Made by a program: the position numbers and the translations under genes | Assembly (NCBI GenBank): GCA_963798445.1 | Contig: CAWCTH010000003.1 | Location: 310,001 to 374,000, forward strand | DNA: 64,000 nucleotides | Direction: 5' to 3' | DNA from: DASXAI01 sp963798445 | GTDB lineage: Bacteria; Actinomycetota; Acidimicrobiia; Acidimicrobiales; Ilumatobacteraceae | Part shown: positions 24,118 through 32,517 of the stretch, piece after piece | How the letters are laid out: each line of letters begins with the position of its first letter | Numbering within the stretch: the first letter of the stretch is position 1 | The notes under the pieces: generated by a model | What the model was told of the DNA's origin: nothing | Seen by the model: only the letters and a program-made list of their open reading frames with translations | The model's database searches: none

Positions 24118-24765
24118 TCAGTCGGCGGCGCGCCTGGTCGCCACCGGATCGGCGACCACCGGCGGTGCCGCGACCGGCGGGACAACCTCCGGCGGCGCAA
24201 CCACTGGCACCGGCGCAACCTCCGCCGGAGCAGCCGCCGGCGCGGGCGCCACCGGTGCCGGCGCAACGGGCGGCTGGAGCGCTGCCCGGCGCGCCTCGCC
24301 ATAGTTGGTCGTGGCCTCGTCGCGAGCCGTGCGCGCCTCGACCTGCGCCGTGAAGTGGCTAGTCGGATCGACCGGACCCGTTCGGGACTGCCACTGCGGC
24401 CGCCCTCGCGGTTGGGTCGTGGACTCGAGGGCGGCCGCTTCCTGGCGACGCGTCTCGGCGTCGCGGATCGGGTCGAGTGCCGGATCGAGGAAGGCGCCGA
24501 GCGTCGCCGCTGCCGGTGCGGCGTACTCGGCGGCGAGATCGGCGTCGACGTCGCCGTCCTCGTCGATGTCGAGTGCCGGCGTGTCCGGACCGTCGTCGAT
24601 GTCGACCGTCGAGCGACGCCGGCGGGCCCGCTGAACGAAGTTGGCGACGGCGTGATTACCGACGGCGCTCTGGAGGGCCAGGACATCGTGGCGTCGCGTG
24701 CGAGCGGGTTGGCCGTTCGTGATGGCCGGTCGGCCCCGCCCGACCGCCACGGCCTGGCTACGCAT
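24118..24765 (-). CDS. eCIS-operon protein with LQxxxGNxAVA motif and Pro/Ala-rich tail
   Basis: A 215-residue protein. Residues 30-46 read ALQSAVGNHAVANFVQR, closely matching the motif in the DUF4157 protein two genes downstream. It is followed by an Arg patch (RARRRR), an acidic stretch (IDDGPDTPALDIDEDGDVDA), a helical part and a Pro/Ala/Val-rich repeat (VAPAPVAPAPAAAPAEVAPV). It stops just seven bases before the next possible start, and the Pro-rich tail would make a natural linker to the domain encoded in the next frame. Start ATG 24765 overlaps the preceding gene by eight bases. Confidence 0.65.
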   Translation of the reverse strand: MRSQAVAVGRGRPAITNGQPARTRRHDVLALQSAVGNHAVANFVQRARRRRSTVDIDDGPDTPALDIDEDGDVDADLAAEYAAPAAATLGAFLDPALDPIRDAETRRQEAAALESTTQPRGRPQWQSRTGPVDPTSHFTAQVEARTARDEATTNYGEARRAALQPPVAPAPVAPAPAAAPAEVAPVPVVAPPEVVPPVAAPPVVADPVATRRAAD

Positions 24766-24943
24766 CGCGGTCGAGCTCCTCTTCGAGCACCTGGATGGCC
24801 CCGGCGATGCGCACGCAGGTGTCACGCACTTCGCGTTCTCGGGCCTCCAGGTCGGACAGCATTCGCCGACCGGCATCAAGTTCGTCACGCAGCGCGGACA
24901 GGCGTTTCTCGAGCCGTGTGCGCAAGTCGTCGGCCGGGGTCAT
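24758..24943 (-). CDS. 61-residue coiled-coil protein of the eCIS operon
   Basis: A small, highly charged helical protein (ADDLRTRLEKRLSALRDELD, SDLEAREREVRDTCVRIAGA) predicted to form a single coiled coil. Its ATG overlaps the stop of the tail-fibre-like gene (ATGA at 24940-24943), and its own stop overlaps the next gene start, so it is translationally coupled on both sides. Comparable short coiled-coil genes between fibre and cargo genes could be chaperones or fibre adaptors; that role is inference. Confidence 0.65.
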   Translation of the reverse strand: MTPADDLRTRLEKRLSALRDELDAGRRMLSDLEAREREVRDTCVRIAGAIQVLEEELDRDA

Positions 24944-26280
24944 ACGACGTGCACCCGGTGGACCTCGGCGATCACCCTCGTGGCGACGCCGCTGTTGGGC
25001 GGCAGTGGATGGCCCTGGACGTTGGCGAAGAGCGACAAGTCGTCGGCGTTCAACGTCATGACGCCGATCTCGCCGAGGATCTGCTGGGTCGATCCCAGTC
25101 CCGCGTAGCGTCCCACCCACTGGCCCTCGGTGCCTGGCGGCGGGTAGACGCGGATGGCGCCGATGGCGCTGCCGCTGGCCAGCTGCGCGCAGATCACGTT
25201 GTGGTCCGAGCCTGCAGCGATGTGGATGTCGAGGAAACCCTTGTTCATGGTCGCCGTCCAATTGCCGATCTGACCGACGGCCGCCGCACCGGTGACGGCG
25301 AGGTCGCCGGCGACGGCGAGGGTCGCTCCGGGGTCGGTGGTGCCGATGCCGACCGCCCCGTCTTGGCGGATGACGAGCGCCGGATTGACGCCACGCTGGC
25401 GCGTGAGGAAGCCGAGCGTGTTCGAGTTGCCCTCGAGCTGGATCGACTGCTGCTCGTCGCCCACGGCGCCGACGTTCTGTTTGGACGCGCTGGCGTTGCT
25501 GGCGAACACGATCGAGTTGCGGGCGCCAGTCCCGAAGGTCCACGCATCGTTGCCGTCCTGGAACCGGCCCGAGAGAACGAGGTTGGTCCGCCCGTAGTCG
25601 CCAGATCCGTTGGTGACGAGAAGACGGGTGGAGCTGTCGAAGTCGATGGGCCCGCGCACCTGCGCGTCGCCGTCGACTCGTAGTGGTGCCCCGCTGAGGC
25701 CGCTGACGCCATTGCCGAAGATGGCCTGGCCGGCCACGCTCAGGGGACCCCGGACGTCGACGCCGGCGAGCGCGGCCGGTGCCACCGGATCGACGGTGAC
25801 GGCGCCGTTCGAGTCGAGCGTGACGCGGGCCAGGCGCAAGTGGGTGTCGGCCGGGGGCGCGTCCGGCGCGCCCTCCAGGAACGCGACGACATCGGGGGCC
25901 TCACGCCACCGGGGGCTGGCACCGCCCTGCGGCGCATCGGATTCGACGTCGTTGTAGGACAGGGCGATGACGATGGTCACCGGACCGTCGCGATTGACCT
26001 TGTCCCCGAGCTCTACCGGGACCGTGTCGTCGGTGCGCACGAGCAGACGCCCGCGGCCGTCCACCGCCGTGCCCGGCGCCACCTTCACCCGCGGCGCGTT
26101 CGCCACCGGCGCTACCTCTAGGCCCTCGAGCACGCCCGGCGTCAGCAAGAGCCGCGTGAGGCGGCGGCGGCGGTCGAGGTGGTAGCGCTGCTCGTCTATG
26201 AAGTCCTGTTCCTTGAGGAATTGTCCGTCGAAGTAGCGCACCCGTCGGTCGATGTAATCGGGCTGGCTGTAGTCGGCCAT
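24940..26280 (-). CDS. eCIS tail-fibre-like protein
   Basis: A 446-residue protein. The N terminus (YIDRRVRYFDGQFLKEQDFI, DEQRYHLDRRRRLTRLLLTP) is the baseplate-attachment-type module found in fibre proteins of phage-tail-like loci. The centre is beta-rich with LNVSGNL-type repeats (GAVGIGTTDPGATLAVAGDL) common in tail fibres. The C terminus ends in VIAEVHRVHVV. It would form the trimeric spike or fibre that touches the target surface. Start ATG 26280 with AGCAAGGA upstream, 17 bases after the tail protein I stop. Confidence 0.78.
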   Translation of the reverse strand: MADYSQPDYIDRRVRYFDGQFLKEQDFIDEQRYHLDRRRRLTRLLLTPGVLEGLEVAPVANAPRVKVAPGTAVDGRGRLLVRTDDTVPVELGDKVNRDGPVTIVIALSYNDVESDAPQGGASPRWREAPDVVAFLEGAPDAPPADTHLRLARVTLDSNGAVTVDPVAPAALAGVDVRGPLSVAGQAIFGNGVSGLSGAPLRVDGDAQVRGPIDFDSSTRLLVTNGSGDYGRTNLVLSGRFQDGNDAWTFGTGARNSIVFASNASASKQNVGAVGDEQQSIQLEGNSNTLGFLTRQRGVNPALVIRQDGAVGIGTTDPGATLAVAGDLAVTGAAAVGQIGNWTATMNKGFLDIHIAAGSDHNVICAQLASGSAIGAIRVYPPPGTEGQWVGRYAGLGSTQQILGEIGVMTLNADDLSLFANVQGHPLPPNSGVATRVIAEVHRVHVV

Positions 26281-26297
26281 GGCGAGGGTGTCCTTGC

Positions 26298-26963
26298 TCA
26301 GTTCGTCGGATGATCTGTCGGGGCGGGCGTGACCGCGGAGCCGAGCACGGTGTCGACGCCGATCGTCGAGTGGACGCCGATCTGCATGGTGGGCACGTCG
26401 CTGAATCGGAACGCGTAGAAGGTGTGAGCTGGCTTCTCCTGGTCGACGATGGCCATGGCGATCCGCTGACGGCGCTCTTTGCGGGCCTCGAAGTCCGGGT
26501 CGCGCAGGTTCAGACCCAGCGACATCTCGACCTGGAAGTAGTGCGGCACGTTGTCGAACTCGTAGATCGTCACCGGCAGGTCGCCCGTGTAGGCGCGGAG
26601 CAGCTCGATCATGCCGAGGGGCGTCCCTCGCGTCCGGTACAGCGGCACGGCCCGATCGATGAACCGCCGCTTCTCGTCGTCGGTCCAGTCGTCGCGCAGC
26701 GAAAGGGCCACCCAGCCCGCCAACCAAGGCAGGAACTCGCTCGGCGCTCTGGTGGGGTCGAGGTAGCGAGACACCGCGGCGAGCTGCTCGGCGAGCCCCG
26801 GTGGGAAGCCGGTCACGCCGGTGTCACCCAGCCCGTGGAGCACGTGCTCGAAGGCGAGCAGGAAGCGACCAAGGAAGCTCTCACCGTGCGCGTCCGGCTC
26901 GGCGAACAGTCCCGGCAGGCGCGCCAGGTACGTGCTCGCCGGTCGAGACGGCACGTCAGTCAC
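26298..26963 (-). CDS. phage tail protein I-like baseplate protein
   Basis: A 221-residue protein matching the tail protein I group found next to gpJ genes in eCIS and contractile phages: STYLARLPGLFAEPDAHGES, then LDPTRAPSEFLPWLAGWVAL and RRFIDRAVPLYRTRGTPLGM. It sits between the baseplate wedge and fibre and probably links the two. The start overlaps the upstream stop as ATGA at 26960-26963. Confidence 0.85.
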   Translation of the reverse strand: MTDVPSRPASTYLARLPGLFAEPDAHGESFLGRFLLAFEHVLHGLGDTGVTGFPPGLAEQLAAVSRYLDPTRAPSEFLPWLAGWVALSLRDDWTDDEKRRFIDRAVPLYRTRGTPLGMIELLRAYTGDLPVTIYEFDNVPHYFQVEMSLGLNLRDPDFEARKERRQRIAMAIVDQEKPAHTFYAFRFSDVPTMQIGVHSTIGVDTVLGSAVTPAPTDHPTN

Positions 26964-27997
26964 CGGCCCGCCCCGGCGGAGGTGCCAGGGATGGCGACAA
27001 GGCGGTTCGGGTTGCTCGGATCGTCAGCGACCGAGACGTCGACCAGCTCATGCGGATCGATCCGTACACCGATGACGTTGCCGCCGGCGACGAGGCCACG
27101 ATCGCCGGCCAGCCCGACGAACCGCACGGCGTCCACGTAGTCGACGCCGGGAAGGCCGTCGAGGAGCTGATACAGCTCGGAGAGGTACACGTCGCGGCCG
27201 AAGGGCCAGCCGGCCCCGTCCGGGCCACCATCGAGCGGATCGAAGTGGCGCTGGATCGCGACGATGGCATCACGCACCGCCTGGGCAGCGATGGCCTGGT
27301 CGGTGAGCAGGCCGCTCTGTGCGGTCTGAGGTGGGGCATAGTCGTCACGGAGCACGAGTCGGGCGCTCACCGACACCTCCACGTAGTCGGGACCACCGAC
27401 GTGGTGGCGAACGCCGAGGAGGCGGCGCGGTTCGAGCCACGACCACAATGCCTGACACAGCTCGGGCGACGGCGACGGGCGCCGAGACTCGGCCTCGTTG
27501 CCCGTGCGGTCGGGGACGATCACAATGCCGAGATGGCCGGGCGACGGCTGTGCTCGCGCGTTCGCGTCGGCATCGAGGTTGACACCAGCAACAGTGTGCA
27601 CACGACGGATGGTGGCGCCATTCCCGATCGACGAGGCTTCGGGGGACGTAGCCCATTGGTCGAGCACAAGCCGCTCGATGTCATCGGCCGTCGCCGCCCG
27701 CCACGGCGTCCGCAGCAGCGAAATCGTTTCGGCGACCGCGCTGTCCAAGGACCCGGTGCGCGTCCAGCCCGAGCCCCGCAGCAGCCTGAGGAAGGCGTCG
27801 TAGCGTTCGTCGGGAAGCTGATCGGCCTGGTAGATGAGTGCCTCGCTCAACCAGGCGAACAGCTCGAGCAACGTGATCCCGGGATCGCTCGGGTTGTGGT
27901 CCGTCCAATCCGGGGTGATCGCTGGGATGCGGGCGCGGGCCTCGGCGACAAGGTCGGAGTAGGTGCGATCGTCGAGACTGGGGTGAAGCGTGCTCAT
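26960..27997 (-). CDS. baseplate wedge protein, gpJ/gp6-like (Afp12 position)
   Basis: A 345-residue baseplate-assembly protein. The N terminus ITPDWTDHNPSDPGITLLEL, then FAWLSEALIYQADQLPDERY, is typical of the baseplate J-like wedge components of contractile systems. The rest contains HHVGGPDYVEVSVSARLVLR and LLDGLPGVDYVDAVRFVGLA, shared with the larger gpJ-like protein encoded upstream. The two probably form the heterodimeric wedge, as T4 gp6 and Afp11/Afp12 do. Overlaps both neighbours by four bases (ATGA). Confidence 0.88.
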   Translation of the reverse strand: MSTLHPSLDDRTYSDLVAEARARIPAITPDWTDHNPSDPGITLLELFAWLSEALIYQADQLPDERYDAFLRLLRGSGWTRTGSLDSAVAETISLLRTPWRAATADDIERLVLDQWATSPEASSIGNGATIRRVHTVAGVNLDADANARAQPSPGHLGIVIVPDRTGNEAESRRPSPSPELCQALWSWLEPRRLLGVRHHVGGPDYVEVSVSARLVLRDDYAPPQTAQSGLLTDQAIAAQAVRDAIVAIQRHFDPLDGGPDGAGWPFGRDVYLSELYQLLDGLPGVDYVDAVRFVGLAGDRGLVAGGNVIGVRIDPHELVDVSVADDPSNPNRLVAIPGTSAGAGR

Positions 27998-30900
27998 GCC
28001 GGGGATCCTGCTTGGCGCGGCGACGCTTCGGACTGGGCGGTGAGGACGACCTCATGGGCACCCGACCACACCAGGCTCCGGCGGATTCGCTCGGCCGGCA
28101 ACGTCGAGGGGTCGGGCACCATGTCGACGGCAAGGGACCGGACGTGGTCGACGCCCGGGGCCGCGGCGATGATGGCGTACAGGTCGGACTGGTGCGGGAT
28201 GCGACCGAACGGCCAGCCGCCGCCGTCGCTGCCGCCGTAGAGCGGATGGAGGAACCGGGTCAGCGCCTCCACTACCGCGGCCGGCACGCCGGCGGCGTCG
28301 AGCGACGTCCCGGCCACCTCGGCCCGGACGGTGATCTGCATCCACTCGGGACCGAGCACGGCAAGGTCATCTGGCGCCAGGATGGCGGGCACGCGGGCCA
28401 GCAATGCCTGGCGCACCGTGTCCAGGAGCTGGGGGCTGGGGACGGGTTGCGGGCTCTCGTCGTTGGGCGTGACCGCCACGGCCACCCGACCGGCAGCGTG
28501 CTGCGCCGCTGCCGCCGCCGCTGCGGGATCGGCCCGGCACAGGATCGACTGGTTGATCGGCGCCGGGGCGTCGGGGTCGGTCGGCGTCACCGGCGATGGC
28601 GTGATCCACGCCAAGTCGAGCGGGTTGATCGATGGTGGCAGGGCGAGTGCCCGGGCCACGTCGGCCAACGCCTCGCGGGCGAGATCCTCGTAGTCGGCGG
28701 CGGCGACGGCGCGGTCGCCGTGGCGAAGACGGCGGGGACCGCGCTGGCGCAGCCGGTCCAACGACTCCGGATCGGCGCCGCCCGCGACCGAGTCCGGGTT
28801 GTACACGCCGCTCACACCGGCCAGGGCTGACCTCAGCTCGGTGACCGCACCGAAGGCGCAGTTGCCGACACTGCCGCCGCCGCTTCGGTACGTCACCCGA
28901 ACGGAGCTGCCGGCCGGCGGCACGCGTCCCCGCCGGCCGTCACCGAAGGTGATCTCGCCAATCCGGTGGTCGATGACGTAGTGCCGATCGTCGGGTCCGG
29001 AGGACGAGAAGTCGGGCATCGCCGTCCACACGGACCACGGTGGTCCGGCGCCATCGACCGTCGCCGAGCCGGTCGCCGCCGCCGTGCCGCTCTCGGCCAC
29101 CTCGACCACCTCGTTGCCCAAGATGGGGGCTTGGGTGGTGTGCCGCCGCTGGCCTGGGCTTGCGTCACTGGTGCCGAGCATCTCGTCACGATGGACCGTG
29201 GCGTTGGTGGCCCACATCGTGTTCGTCAGGATCCTCCGGAGCTGGGGGGACCGGCCCGGTCCGGTCGGGCCTGCGTCCACCCGCAGCCACCAGAGGGTGC
29301 GCCCGAACTCGACGGACGGCTCGAAGTCGGCCGGTCCCACGAAGCCGACGAGTCCGGAGCGGCCGAATCCCTGCGTCTCGTCGACGACACTGAGGGCGGC
29401 CCACCCGTGGGGGCCGCCATAGGCCCATTGCAGCACGCCGCCGGAGCCTTCGCCGGTGGCGGACGAGTCGGGATCGAAGGGCAGCGGCTCGGCCACGAAG
29501 TAGAGCGACATCGGACGGTTCGGGAACGGCGCGTCGAACCCGAGGTAGAGCGCCGGGGTGGGTTCCTGCGACGGCCGGAACGGAACCAGGACGGACCCAC
29601 CTCCTGCCGCCGCCGTGACGTCGGCCCATCGAGCGTCGTCGAGCGTCAGGCAGATCGCCGGCGCTTCCTCTCCGGTGAGGCTCCAACCCAGGCCGATCGT
29701 GCGGATCGAGGGCGGCGCGATGTTCGCCGCCACGAGAACCGGCGGCTGACCGGAGGTGTGGGCGGCCTTGCCGTAGTCGCCTTGCACGATGCGAGCCCGT
29801 AGCCAGAACCCGTCGACGCCGTTGACCGAGAGAGGGCCTCCCACTTGAGGCACCGTGAACGTCACGTCCCCGGACACCCGGAGCGCCTGGGTGCCGTCGG
29901 CGAAGCCTGCCGGCGCGGTGGTGACCCCCGGTCCGGAACGACCGACCTCGACCCAGCCCTCGGCGCTCCCGACCTCCCATGCCACGACCAGATCGAGCGA
30001 GGGCTGCACGACAACCGGCAGTCCCGTACTGACGTCGACGTGCATCGTGATCGAGCCACCGGATCTCGCCAATGCGGGGCTCGTCAGTAGGAACGCCTCG
30101 TTGAAGCGGGGGACCTCGGTGAAGGGGTACCAGTCGCGGGATAGGTCGAGCTCGGTGCTGTTGGCGAAGGCGCTATCGGGTGCCACGGGCGCGGTGGCCG
30201 TGTGAGTGACGCCGACCGCCACGTGCCGCACGCCGGGGACAGGCCCGACCAGTTGGATCGCCCGGGTGAGCCGTGCCCGCAGCCAGCGAGCGGTGCGCCC
30301 GAATCGCTCGGCCGCCGCCACCTCGGGGATGTCGCCGAGCGTGACGACCACGGTGTCGTCGTCGCGCGTCGTGACGACCGGCGCCATCACGGGCTCCCAA
30401 CTCCGGCCGTCCCACCAGCTCCACTCGAGCGGAAGGTTCTGGAACGCCTGTCGCGCGGCGGCGTCGACGCAGCTGACGACGACTGCGAGCGAGCGCGGGC
30501 GGGGTAGTCCGACGAACCGGTCGTGCCCGACGTAAAGGGCGTGTTCGATGAGCGAGTCACCGACGAACGCCGGCCACGCGCCGGAGGTCACGCCCGTCGC
30601 CGCGCCCGAGACGTCGGCCATCCGATCCGAGGCCGGCTCCCGGACGTAGACGGCGACGAGCCTGGCGGCAGTGAGCGTGAGATCGCGCTCGGTCGCGTAC
30701 CGCACCTCGTCGGCGCCGGCTCGGGCGGGCACGGCGGTCGCGGTGCCCGCCGGCACGAACGCAGAGCTCTGGCCGTCGGCCAGTGTGAACGTCAGCGGAC
30801 CGCGGGCCGCCTGCGCCGGCAGGAGCCGGATGCCGATCAGCTCCAGGAAGGCGAGCAGGTCCCGGTCAGGCACGCGGTTGAGGCGGTCGGCCACCTGCCC

Positions 30901-31062
30901 TGCCATGCCGGCAAAGATCTCGATCAGGGCCAGCCCGAGGTCCGGGCCGGTCTTCGGTGCCTGCCAGTCCGAGAAGTGCTCGGCCAGCCGCGTCGTCTGG
31001 TCGACGAAGTCCCGATGGGTGCGGGGATCGATCGGTGGTGCAGAGGGCGGCGTGCTGGTCAT
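27994..31062 (-). CDS. large baseplate wedge protein, gpJ-like (Afp11 position)
   Basis: A 1022-residue protein, the largest of the operon. The N-terminal segment (LAEHFSDWQAPKTGPDLGLA, LIEIFAGMAGQVADRLNRVP) and the central strands (HYVIDHRIGEITFGDGRRGR, VRVTYRSGGGSVGNCAFGAV) match putative baseplate-assembly J-like proteins. The C-terminal 250 residues repeat the fold of the smaller wedge protein (GGWPFGRIPHQSDLYAIIAA, APGVDHVRSLAVDM). It builds the ring that triggers sheath contraction. Start ATG 31062, ten bases after the gp25 stop. Confidence 0.9.
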   Translation of the reverse strand: MTSTPPSAPPIDPRTHRDFVDQTTRLAEHFSDWQAPKTGPDLGLALIEIFAGMAGQVADRLNRVPDRDLLAFLELIGIRLLPAQAARGPLTFTLADGQSSAFVPAGTATAVPARAGADEVRYATERDLTLTAARLVAVYVREPASDRMADVSGAATGVTSGAWPAFVGDSLIEHALYVGHDRFVGLPRPRSLAVVVSCVDAAARQAFQNLPLEWSWWDGRSWEPVMAPVVTTRDDDTVVVTLGDIPEVAAAERFGRTARWLRARLTRAIQLVGPVPGVRHVAVGVTHTATAPVAPDSAFANSTELDLSRDWYPFTEVPRFNEAFLLTSPALARSGGSITMHVDVSTGLPVVVQPSLDLVVAWEVGSAEGWVEVGRSGPGVTTAPAGFADGTQALRVSGDVTFTVPQVGGPLSVNGVDGFWLRARIVQGDYGKAAHTSGQPPVLVAANIAPPSIRTIGLGWSLTGEEAPAICLTLDDARWADVTAAAGGGSVLVPFRPSQEPTPALYLGFDAPFPNRPMSLYFVAEPLPFDPDSSATGEGSGGVLQWAYGGPHGWAALSVVDETQGFGRSGLVGFVGPADFEPSVEFGRTLWWLRVDAGPTGPGRSPQLRRILTNTMWATNATVHRDEMLGTSDASPGQRRHTTQAPILGNEVVEVAESGTAAATGSATVDGAGPPWSVWTAMPDFSSSGPDDRHYVIDHRIGEITFGDGRRGRVPPAGSSVRVTYRSGGGSVGNCAFGAVTELRSALAGVSGVYNPDSVAGGADPESLDRLRQRGPRRLRHGDRAVAAADYEDLAREALADVARALALPPSINPLDLAWITPSPVTPTDPDAPAPINQSILCRADPAAAAAAAQHAAGRVAVAVTPNDESPQPVPSPQLLDTVRQALLARVPAILAPDDLAVLGPEWMQITVRAEVAGTSLDAAGVPAAVVEALTRFLHPLYGGSDGGGWPFGRIPHQSDLYAIIAAAPGVDHVRSLAVDMVPDPSTLPAERIRRSLVWSGAHEVVLTAQSEASPRQAGSPA

Positions 31063-31072
31063 CGGAGACGGA

Positions 31073-31459
31073 TCACTGGAGGTAGAAGGGATAGACCAGG
31101 TTGAAGCGACTGTTGGTGGAGCGCACCTCGTAGTCGATCTCGATGAGCAGTCGCCTCGAGTCGGCAGGGTCGGCGGTAACGGTCACGTCCATCACCTCGA
31201 CGCGCGGCTCGAACTCGACCAGGGCCTGGCGCACGTGGCTCGCCGCCAATCCATGGGTGAGGGCGGTGTTGGGCGAGAACACCATGTCGGCCAGACCGCA
31301 GCCGAACGTCGGACGCATGACCCGTTCACCCGGCGCGGTGGCGAGGATCGTCCAGATCGACTGGCGTACGGCCGCCTCGCGGTCGACACGGGCGACGTTT
31401 CCCTGCCCGTCGAGACCGATCGGGAGCGCCCAACCCGATCCGAGGAAGTCTCCGCTCAT
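31073..31459 (-). CDS. gp25-like baseplate protein (Afp9 position)
   Basis: A 128-residue protein with the gp25/GPW pattern: an N-terminal GSGWALPIGLDGQGNVARVD, AVRQSIWTILATAPGERVMR, PTFGCGLADMVF, and the C-terminal EVRSTNSRFNLVYPFYL. The EPR-type loop of T4 gp25 corresponds to the VMRPTFG region here. It joins the wedge to the first sheath ring. Start ATG 31459 overlaps the PAAR stop (ATGA). Confidence 0.92.
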   Translation of the reverse strand: MSGDFLGSGWALPIGLDGQGNVARVDREAAVRQSIWTILATAPGERVMRPTFGCGLADMVFSPNTALTHGLAASHVRQALVEFEPRVEVMDVTVTADPADSRRLLIEIDYEVRSTNSRFNLVYPFYLQ

Positions 31460-31842
31460 CCGATCCGCACCGTTCCGACGGCGACGACAGTGCCGACGGG
31501 CACGTCGGCGGGATCGTTGCACGTCGTCGCCGGGTCTCCGTGTCTGGCGGCGGGCTTACCGTTGATGCGCACCGTGAGGCTCCCCGCCTCCACGCTGCCG
31601 CGGTTGGACGGCGGGCGAGAGAACGACCCCGAGGTGGGGATGTGCGGCGGCGTATTCGTCGCGCCGCTGCCCACGGTCGCCGCCGGGACGCCCATGACCC
31701 GCACGGTAGGGCTGAGGCCGTCGGTCAGCGCTCCGCTGAACGGAAACGGCAAGGCAACGGCAGTCGCCGGGGGCGGTGGCACCACGAGATGGGTGTCGAC
31801 GGCGACGATGCGATCGCCCTGCTTGGCTGCTGGTTGTCCCAT
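31456..31842 (-). CDS. PAAR-type spike tip (Afp10 position)
   Basis: A 128-residue PAAR-like protein. Conserved PAAR/DUF4150 features include QPAAKQGDRIVAVDTHLVVP at the N terminus and SLTVRINGKPAARHGDPATT with histidine and a nearby cysteine (TCND), which in the family bind a metal ion at the tip. It caps the spike trimer and pierces the target membrane. Coupled to gp25 by an ATGA overlap. Confidence 0.9.
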   Translation of the reverse strand: MGQPAAKQGDRIVAVDTHLVVPPPPATAVALPFPFSGALTDGLSPTVRVMGVPAATVGSGATNTPPHIPTSGSFSRPPSNRGSVEAGSLTVRINGKPAARHGDPATTCNDPADVPVGTVVAVGTVRIG

Positions 31843-31851
31843 CGCTGCTCC

Positions 31852-32517
31852 CTAGTTGATGTCGACCGTACCGCCGCGCAGGATGAGCTGACCGCTGGCG
31901 CGGACCTCGGTCCGTTGCTTCGCCGAGAGGCTGAGCTCGAGCTCACCCTCCACGGTCACCCGCTGACCGCTGAGCTTCAACTCGCCCTTGGCGGTGACCT
32001 CGAGATCGCCGTCGGCGGCGATCGTGACGGTGCCGCCGCCGTGGATCGTGATGTTGTTGTTGGCGGTGTCGAGGGTGATGCGGTGCTTGGCGTTCGAGTC
32101 GACGATCTCGATGCGCTCCTCGCCGCTGCGATCGCTGAGGCGGATCTCGTGCCCGCTCGTGGAGCGAAGCACCTGTTGGGTGCCCGCGTCGTCACTGGTC
32201 TCGGGCGGCTTCTGCTTCGTTGACCAGAACGACCCGAGAACGTACGGACGGTTCGCGTCGCCGTGTTCGAAGGCGACGAGCACGGCGTCACCGACCTGGG
32301 GAAGCAGATGCAGCCCACTCCCTGCGCTGGCCGACAGCGTGAGCACGGGAGCCCACGTCGTCTCGGCCGTCTGCGACAGCGTCGGCACCTTCAGCTTGAC
32401 GCGGCCGTTGTGGTCGGGATCACGGTTGTTGGTGACCACGCCGACGGTCACACCCCACCACGCCGCGCTCTCCCCGGCGCGGTGATAGAGGGAATCGAGC
32501 GCGTCCCGATCCATCAT
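31852..32517 (-). CDS. spike protein, gp5/gpV-like (Afp8 C-terminal equivalent)
   Basis: A 221-residue protein. The N-terminal OB-fold (WWGVTVGVVTNNRDPDHNGR, VKLKVPTLSQ, then APVLTLSASAGSGLHLLPQV) is followed by a beta-helix of short repeats (ITLDTANNNITIHGGGTVTI, AADGDLEVTAKGELKL, GTVDIN), as in T4 gp5 C-domain and VgrG spikes. It trimerises under the tube and carries the PAAR tip. The hub part of a VgrG is encoded separately by the preceding gene. Start ATG 32517 overlaps the upstream stop (ATGA). Confidence 0.9.
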   Translation of the reverse strand: MMDRDALDSLYHRAGESAAWWGVTVGVVTNNRDPDHNGRVKLKVPTLSQTAETTWAPVLTLSASAGSGLHLLPQVGDAVLVAFEHGDANRPYVLGSFWSTKQKPPETSDDAGTQQVLRSTSGHEIRLSDRSGEERIEIVDSNAKHRITLDTANNNITIHGGGTVTIAADGDLEVTAKGELKLSGQRVTVEGELELSLSAKQRTEVRASGQLILRGGTVDIN

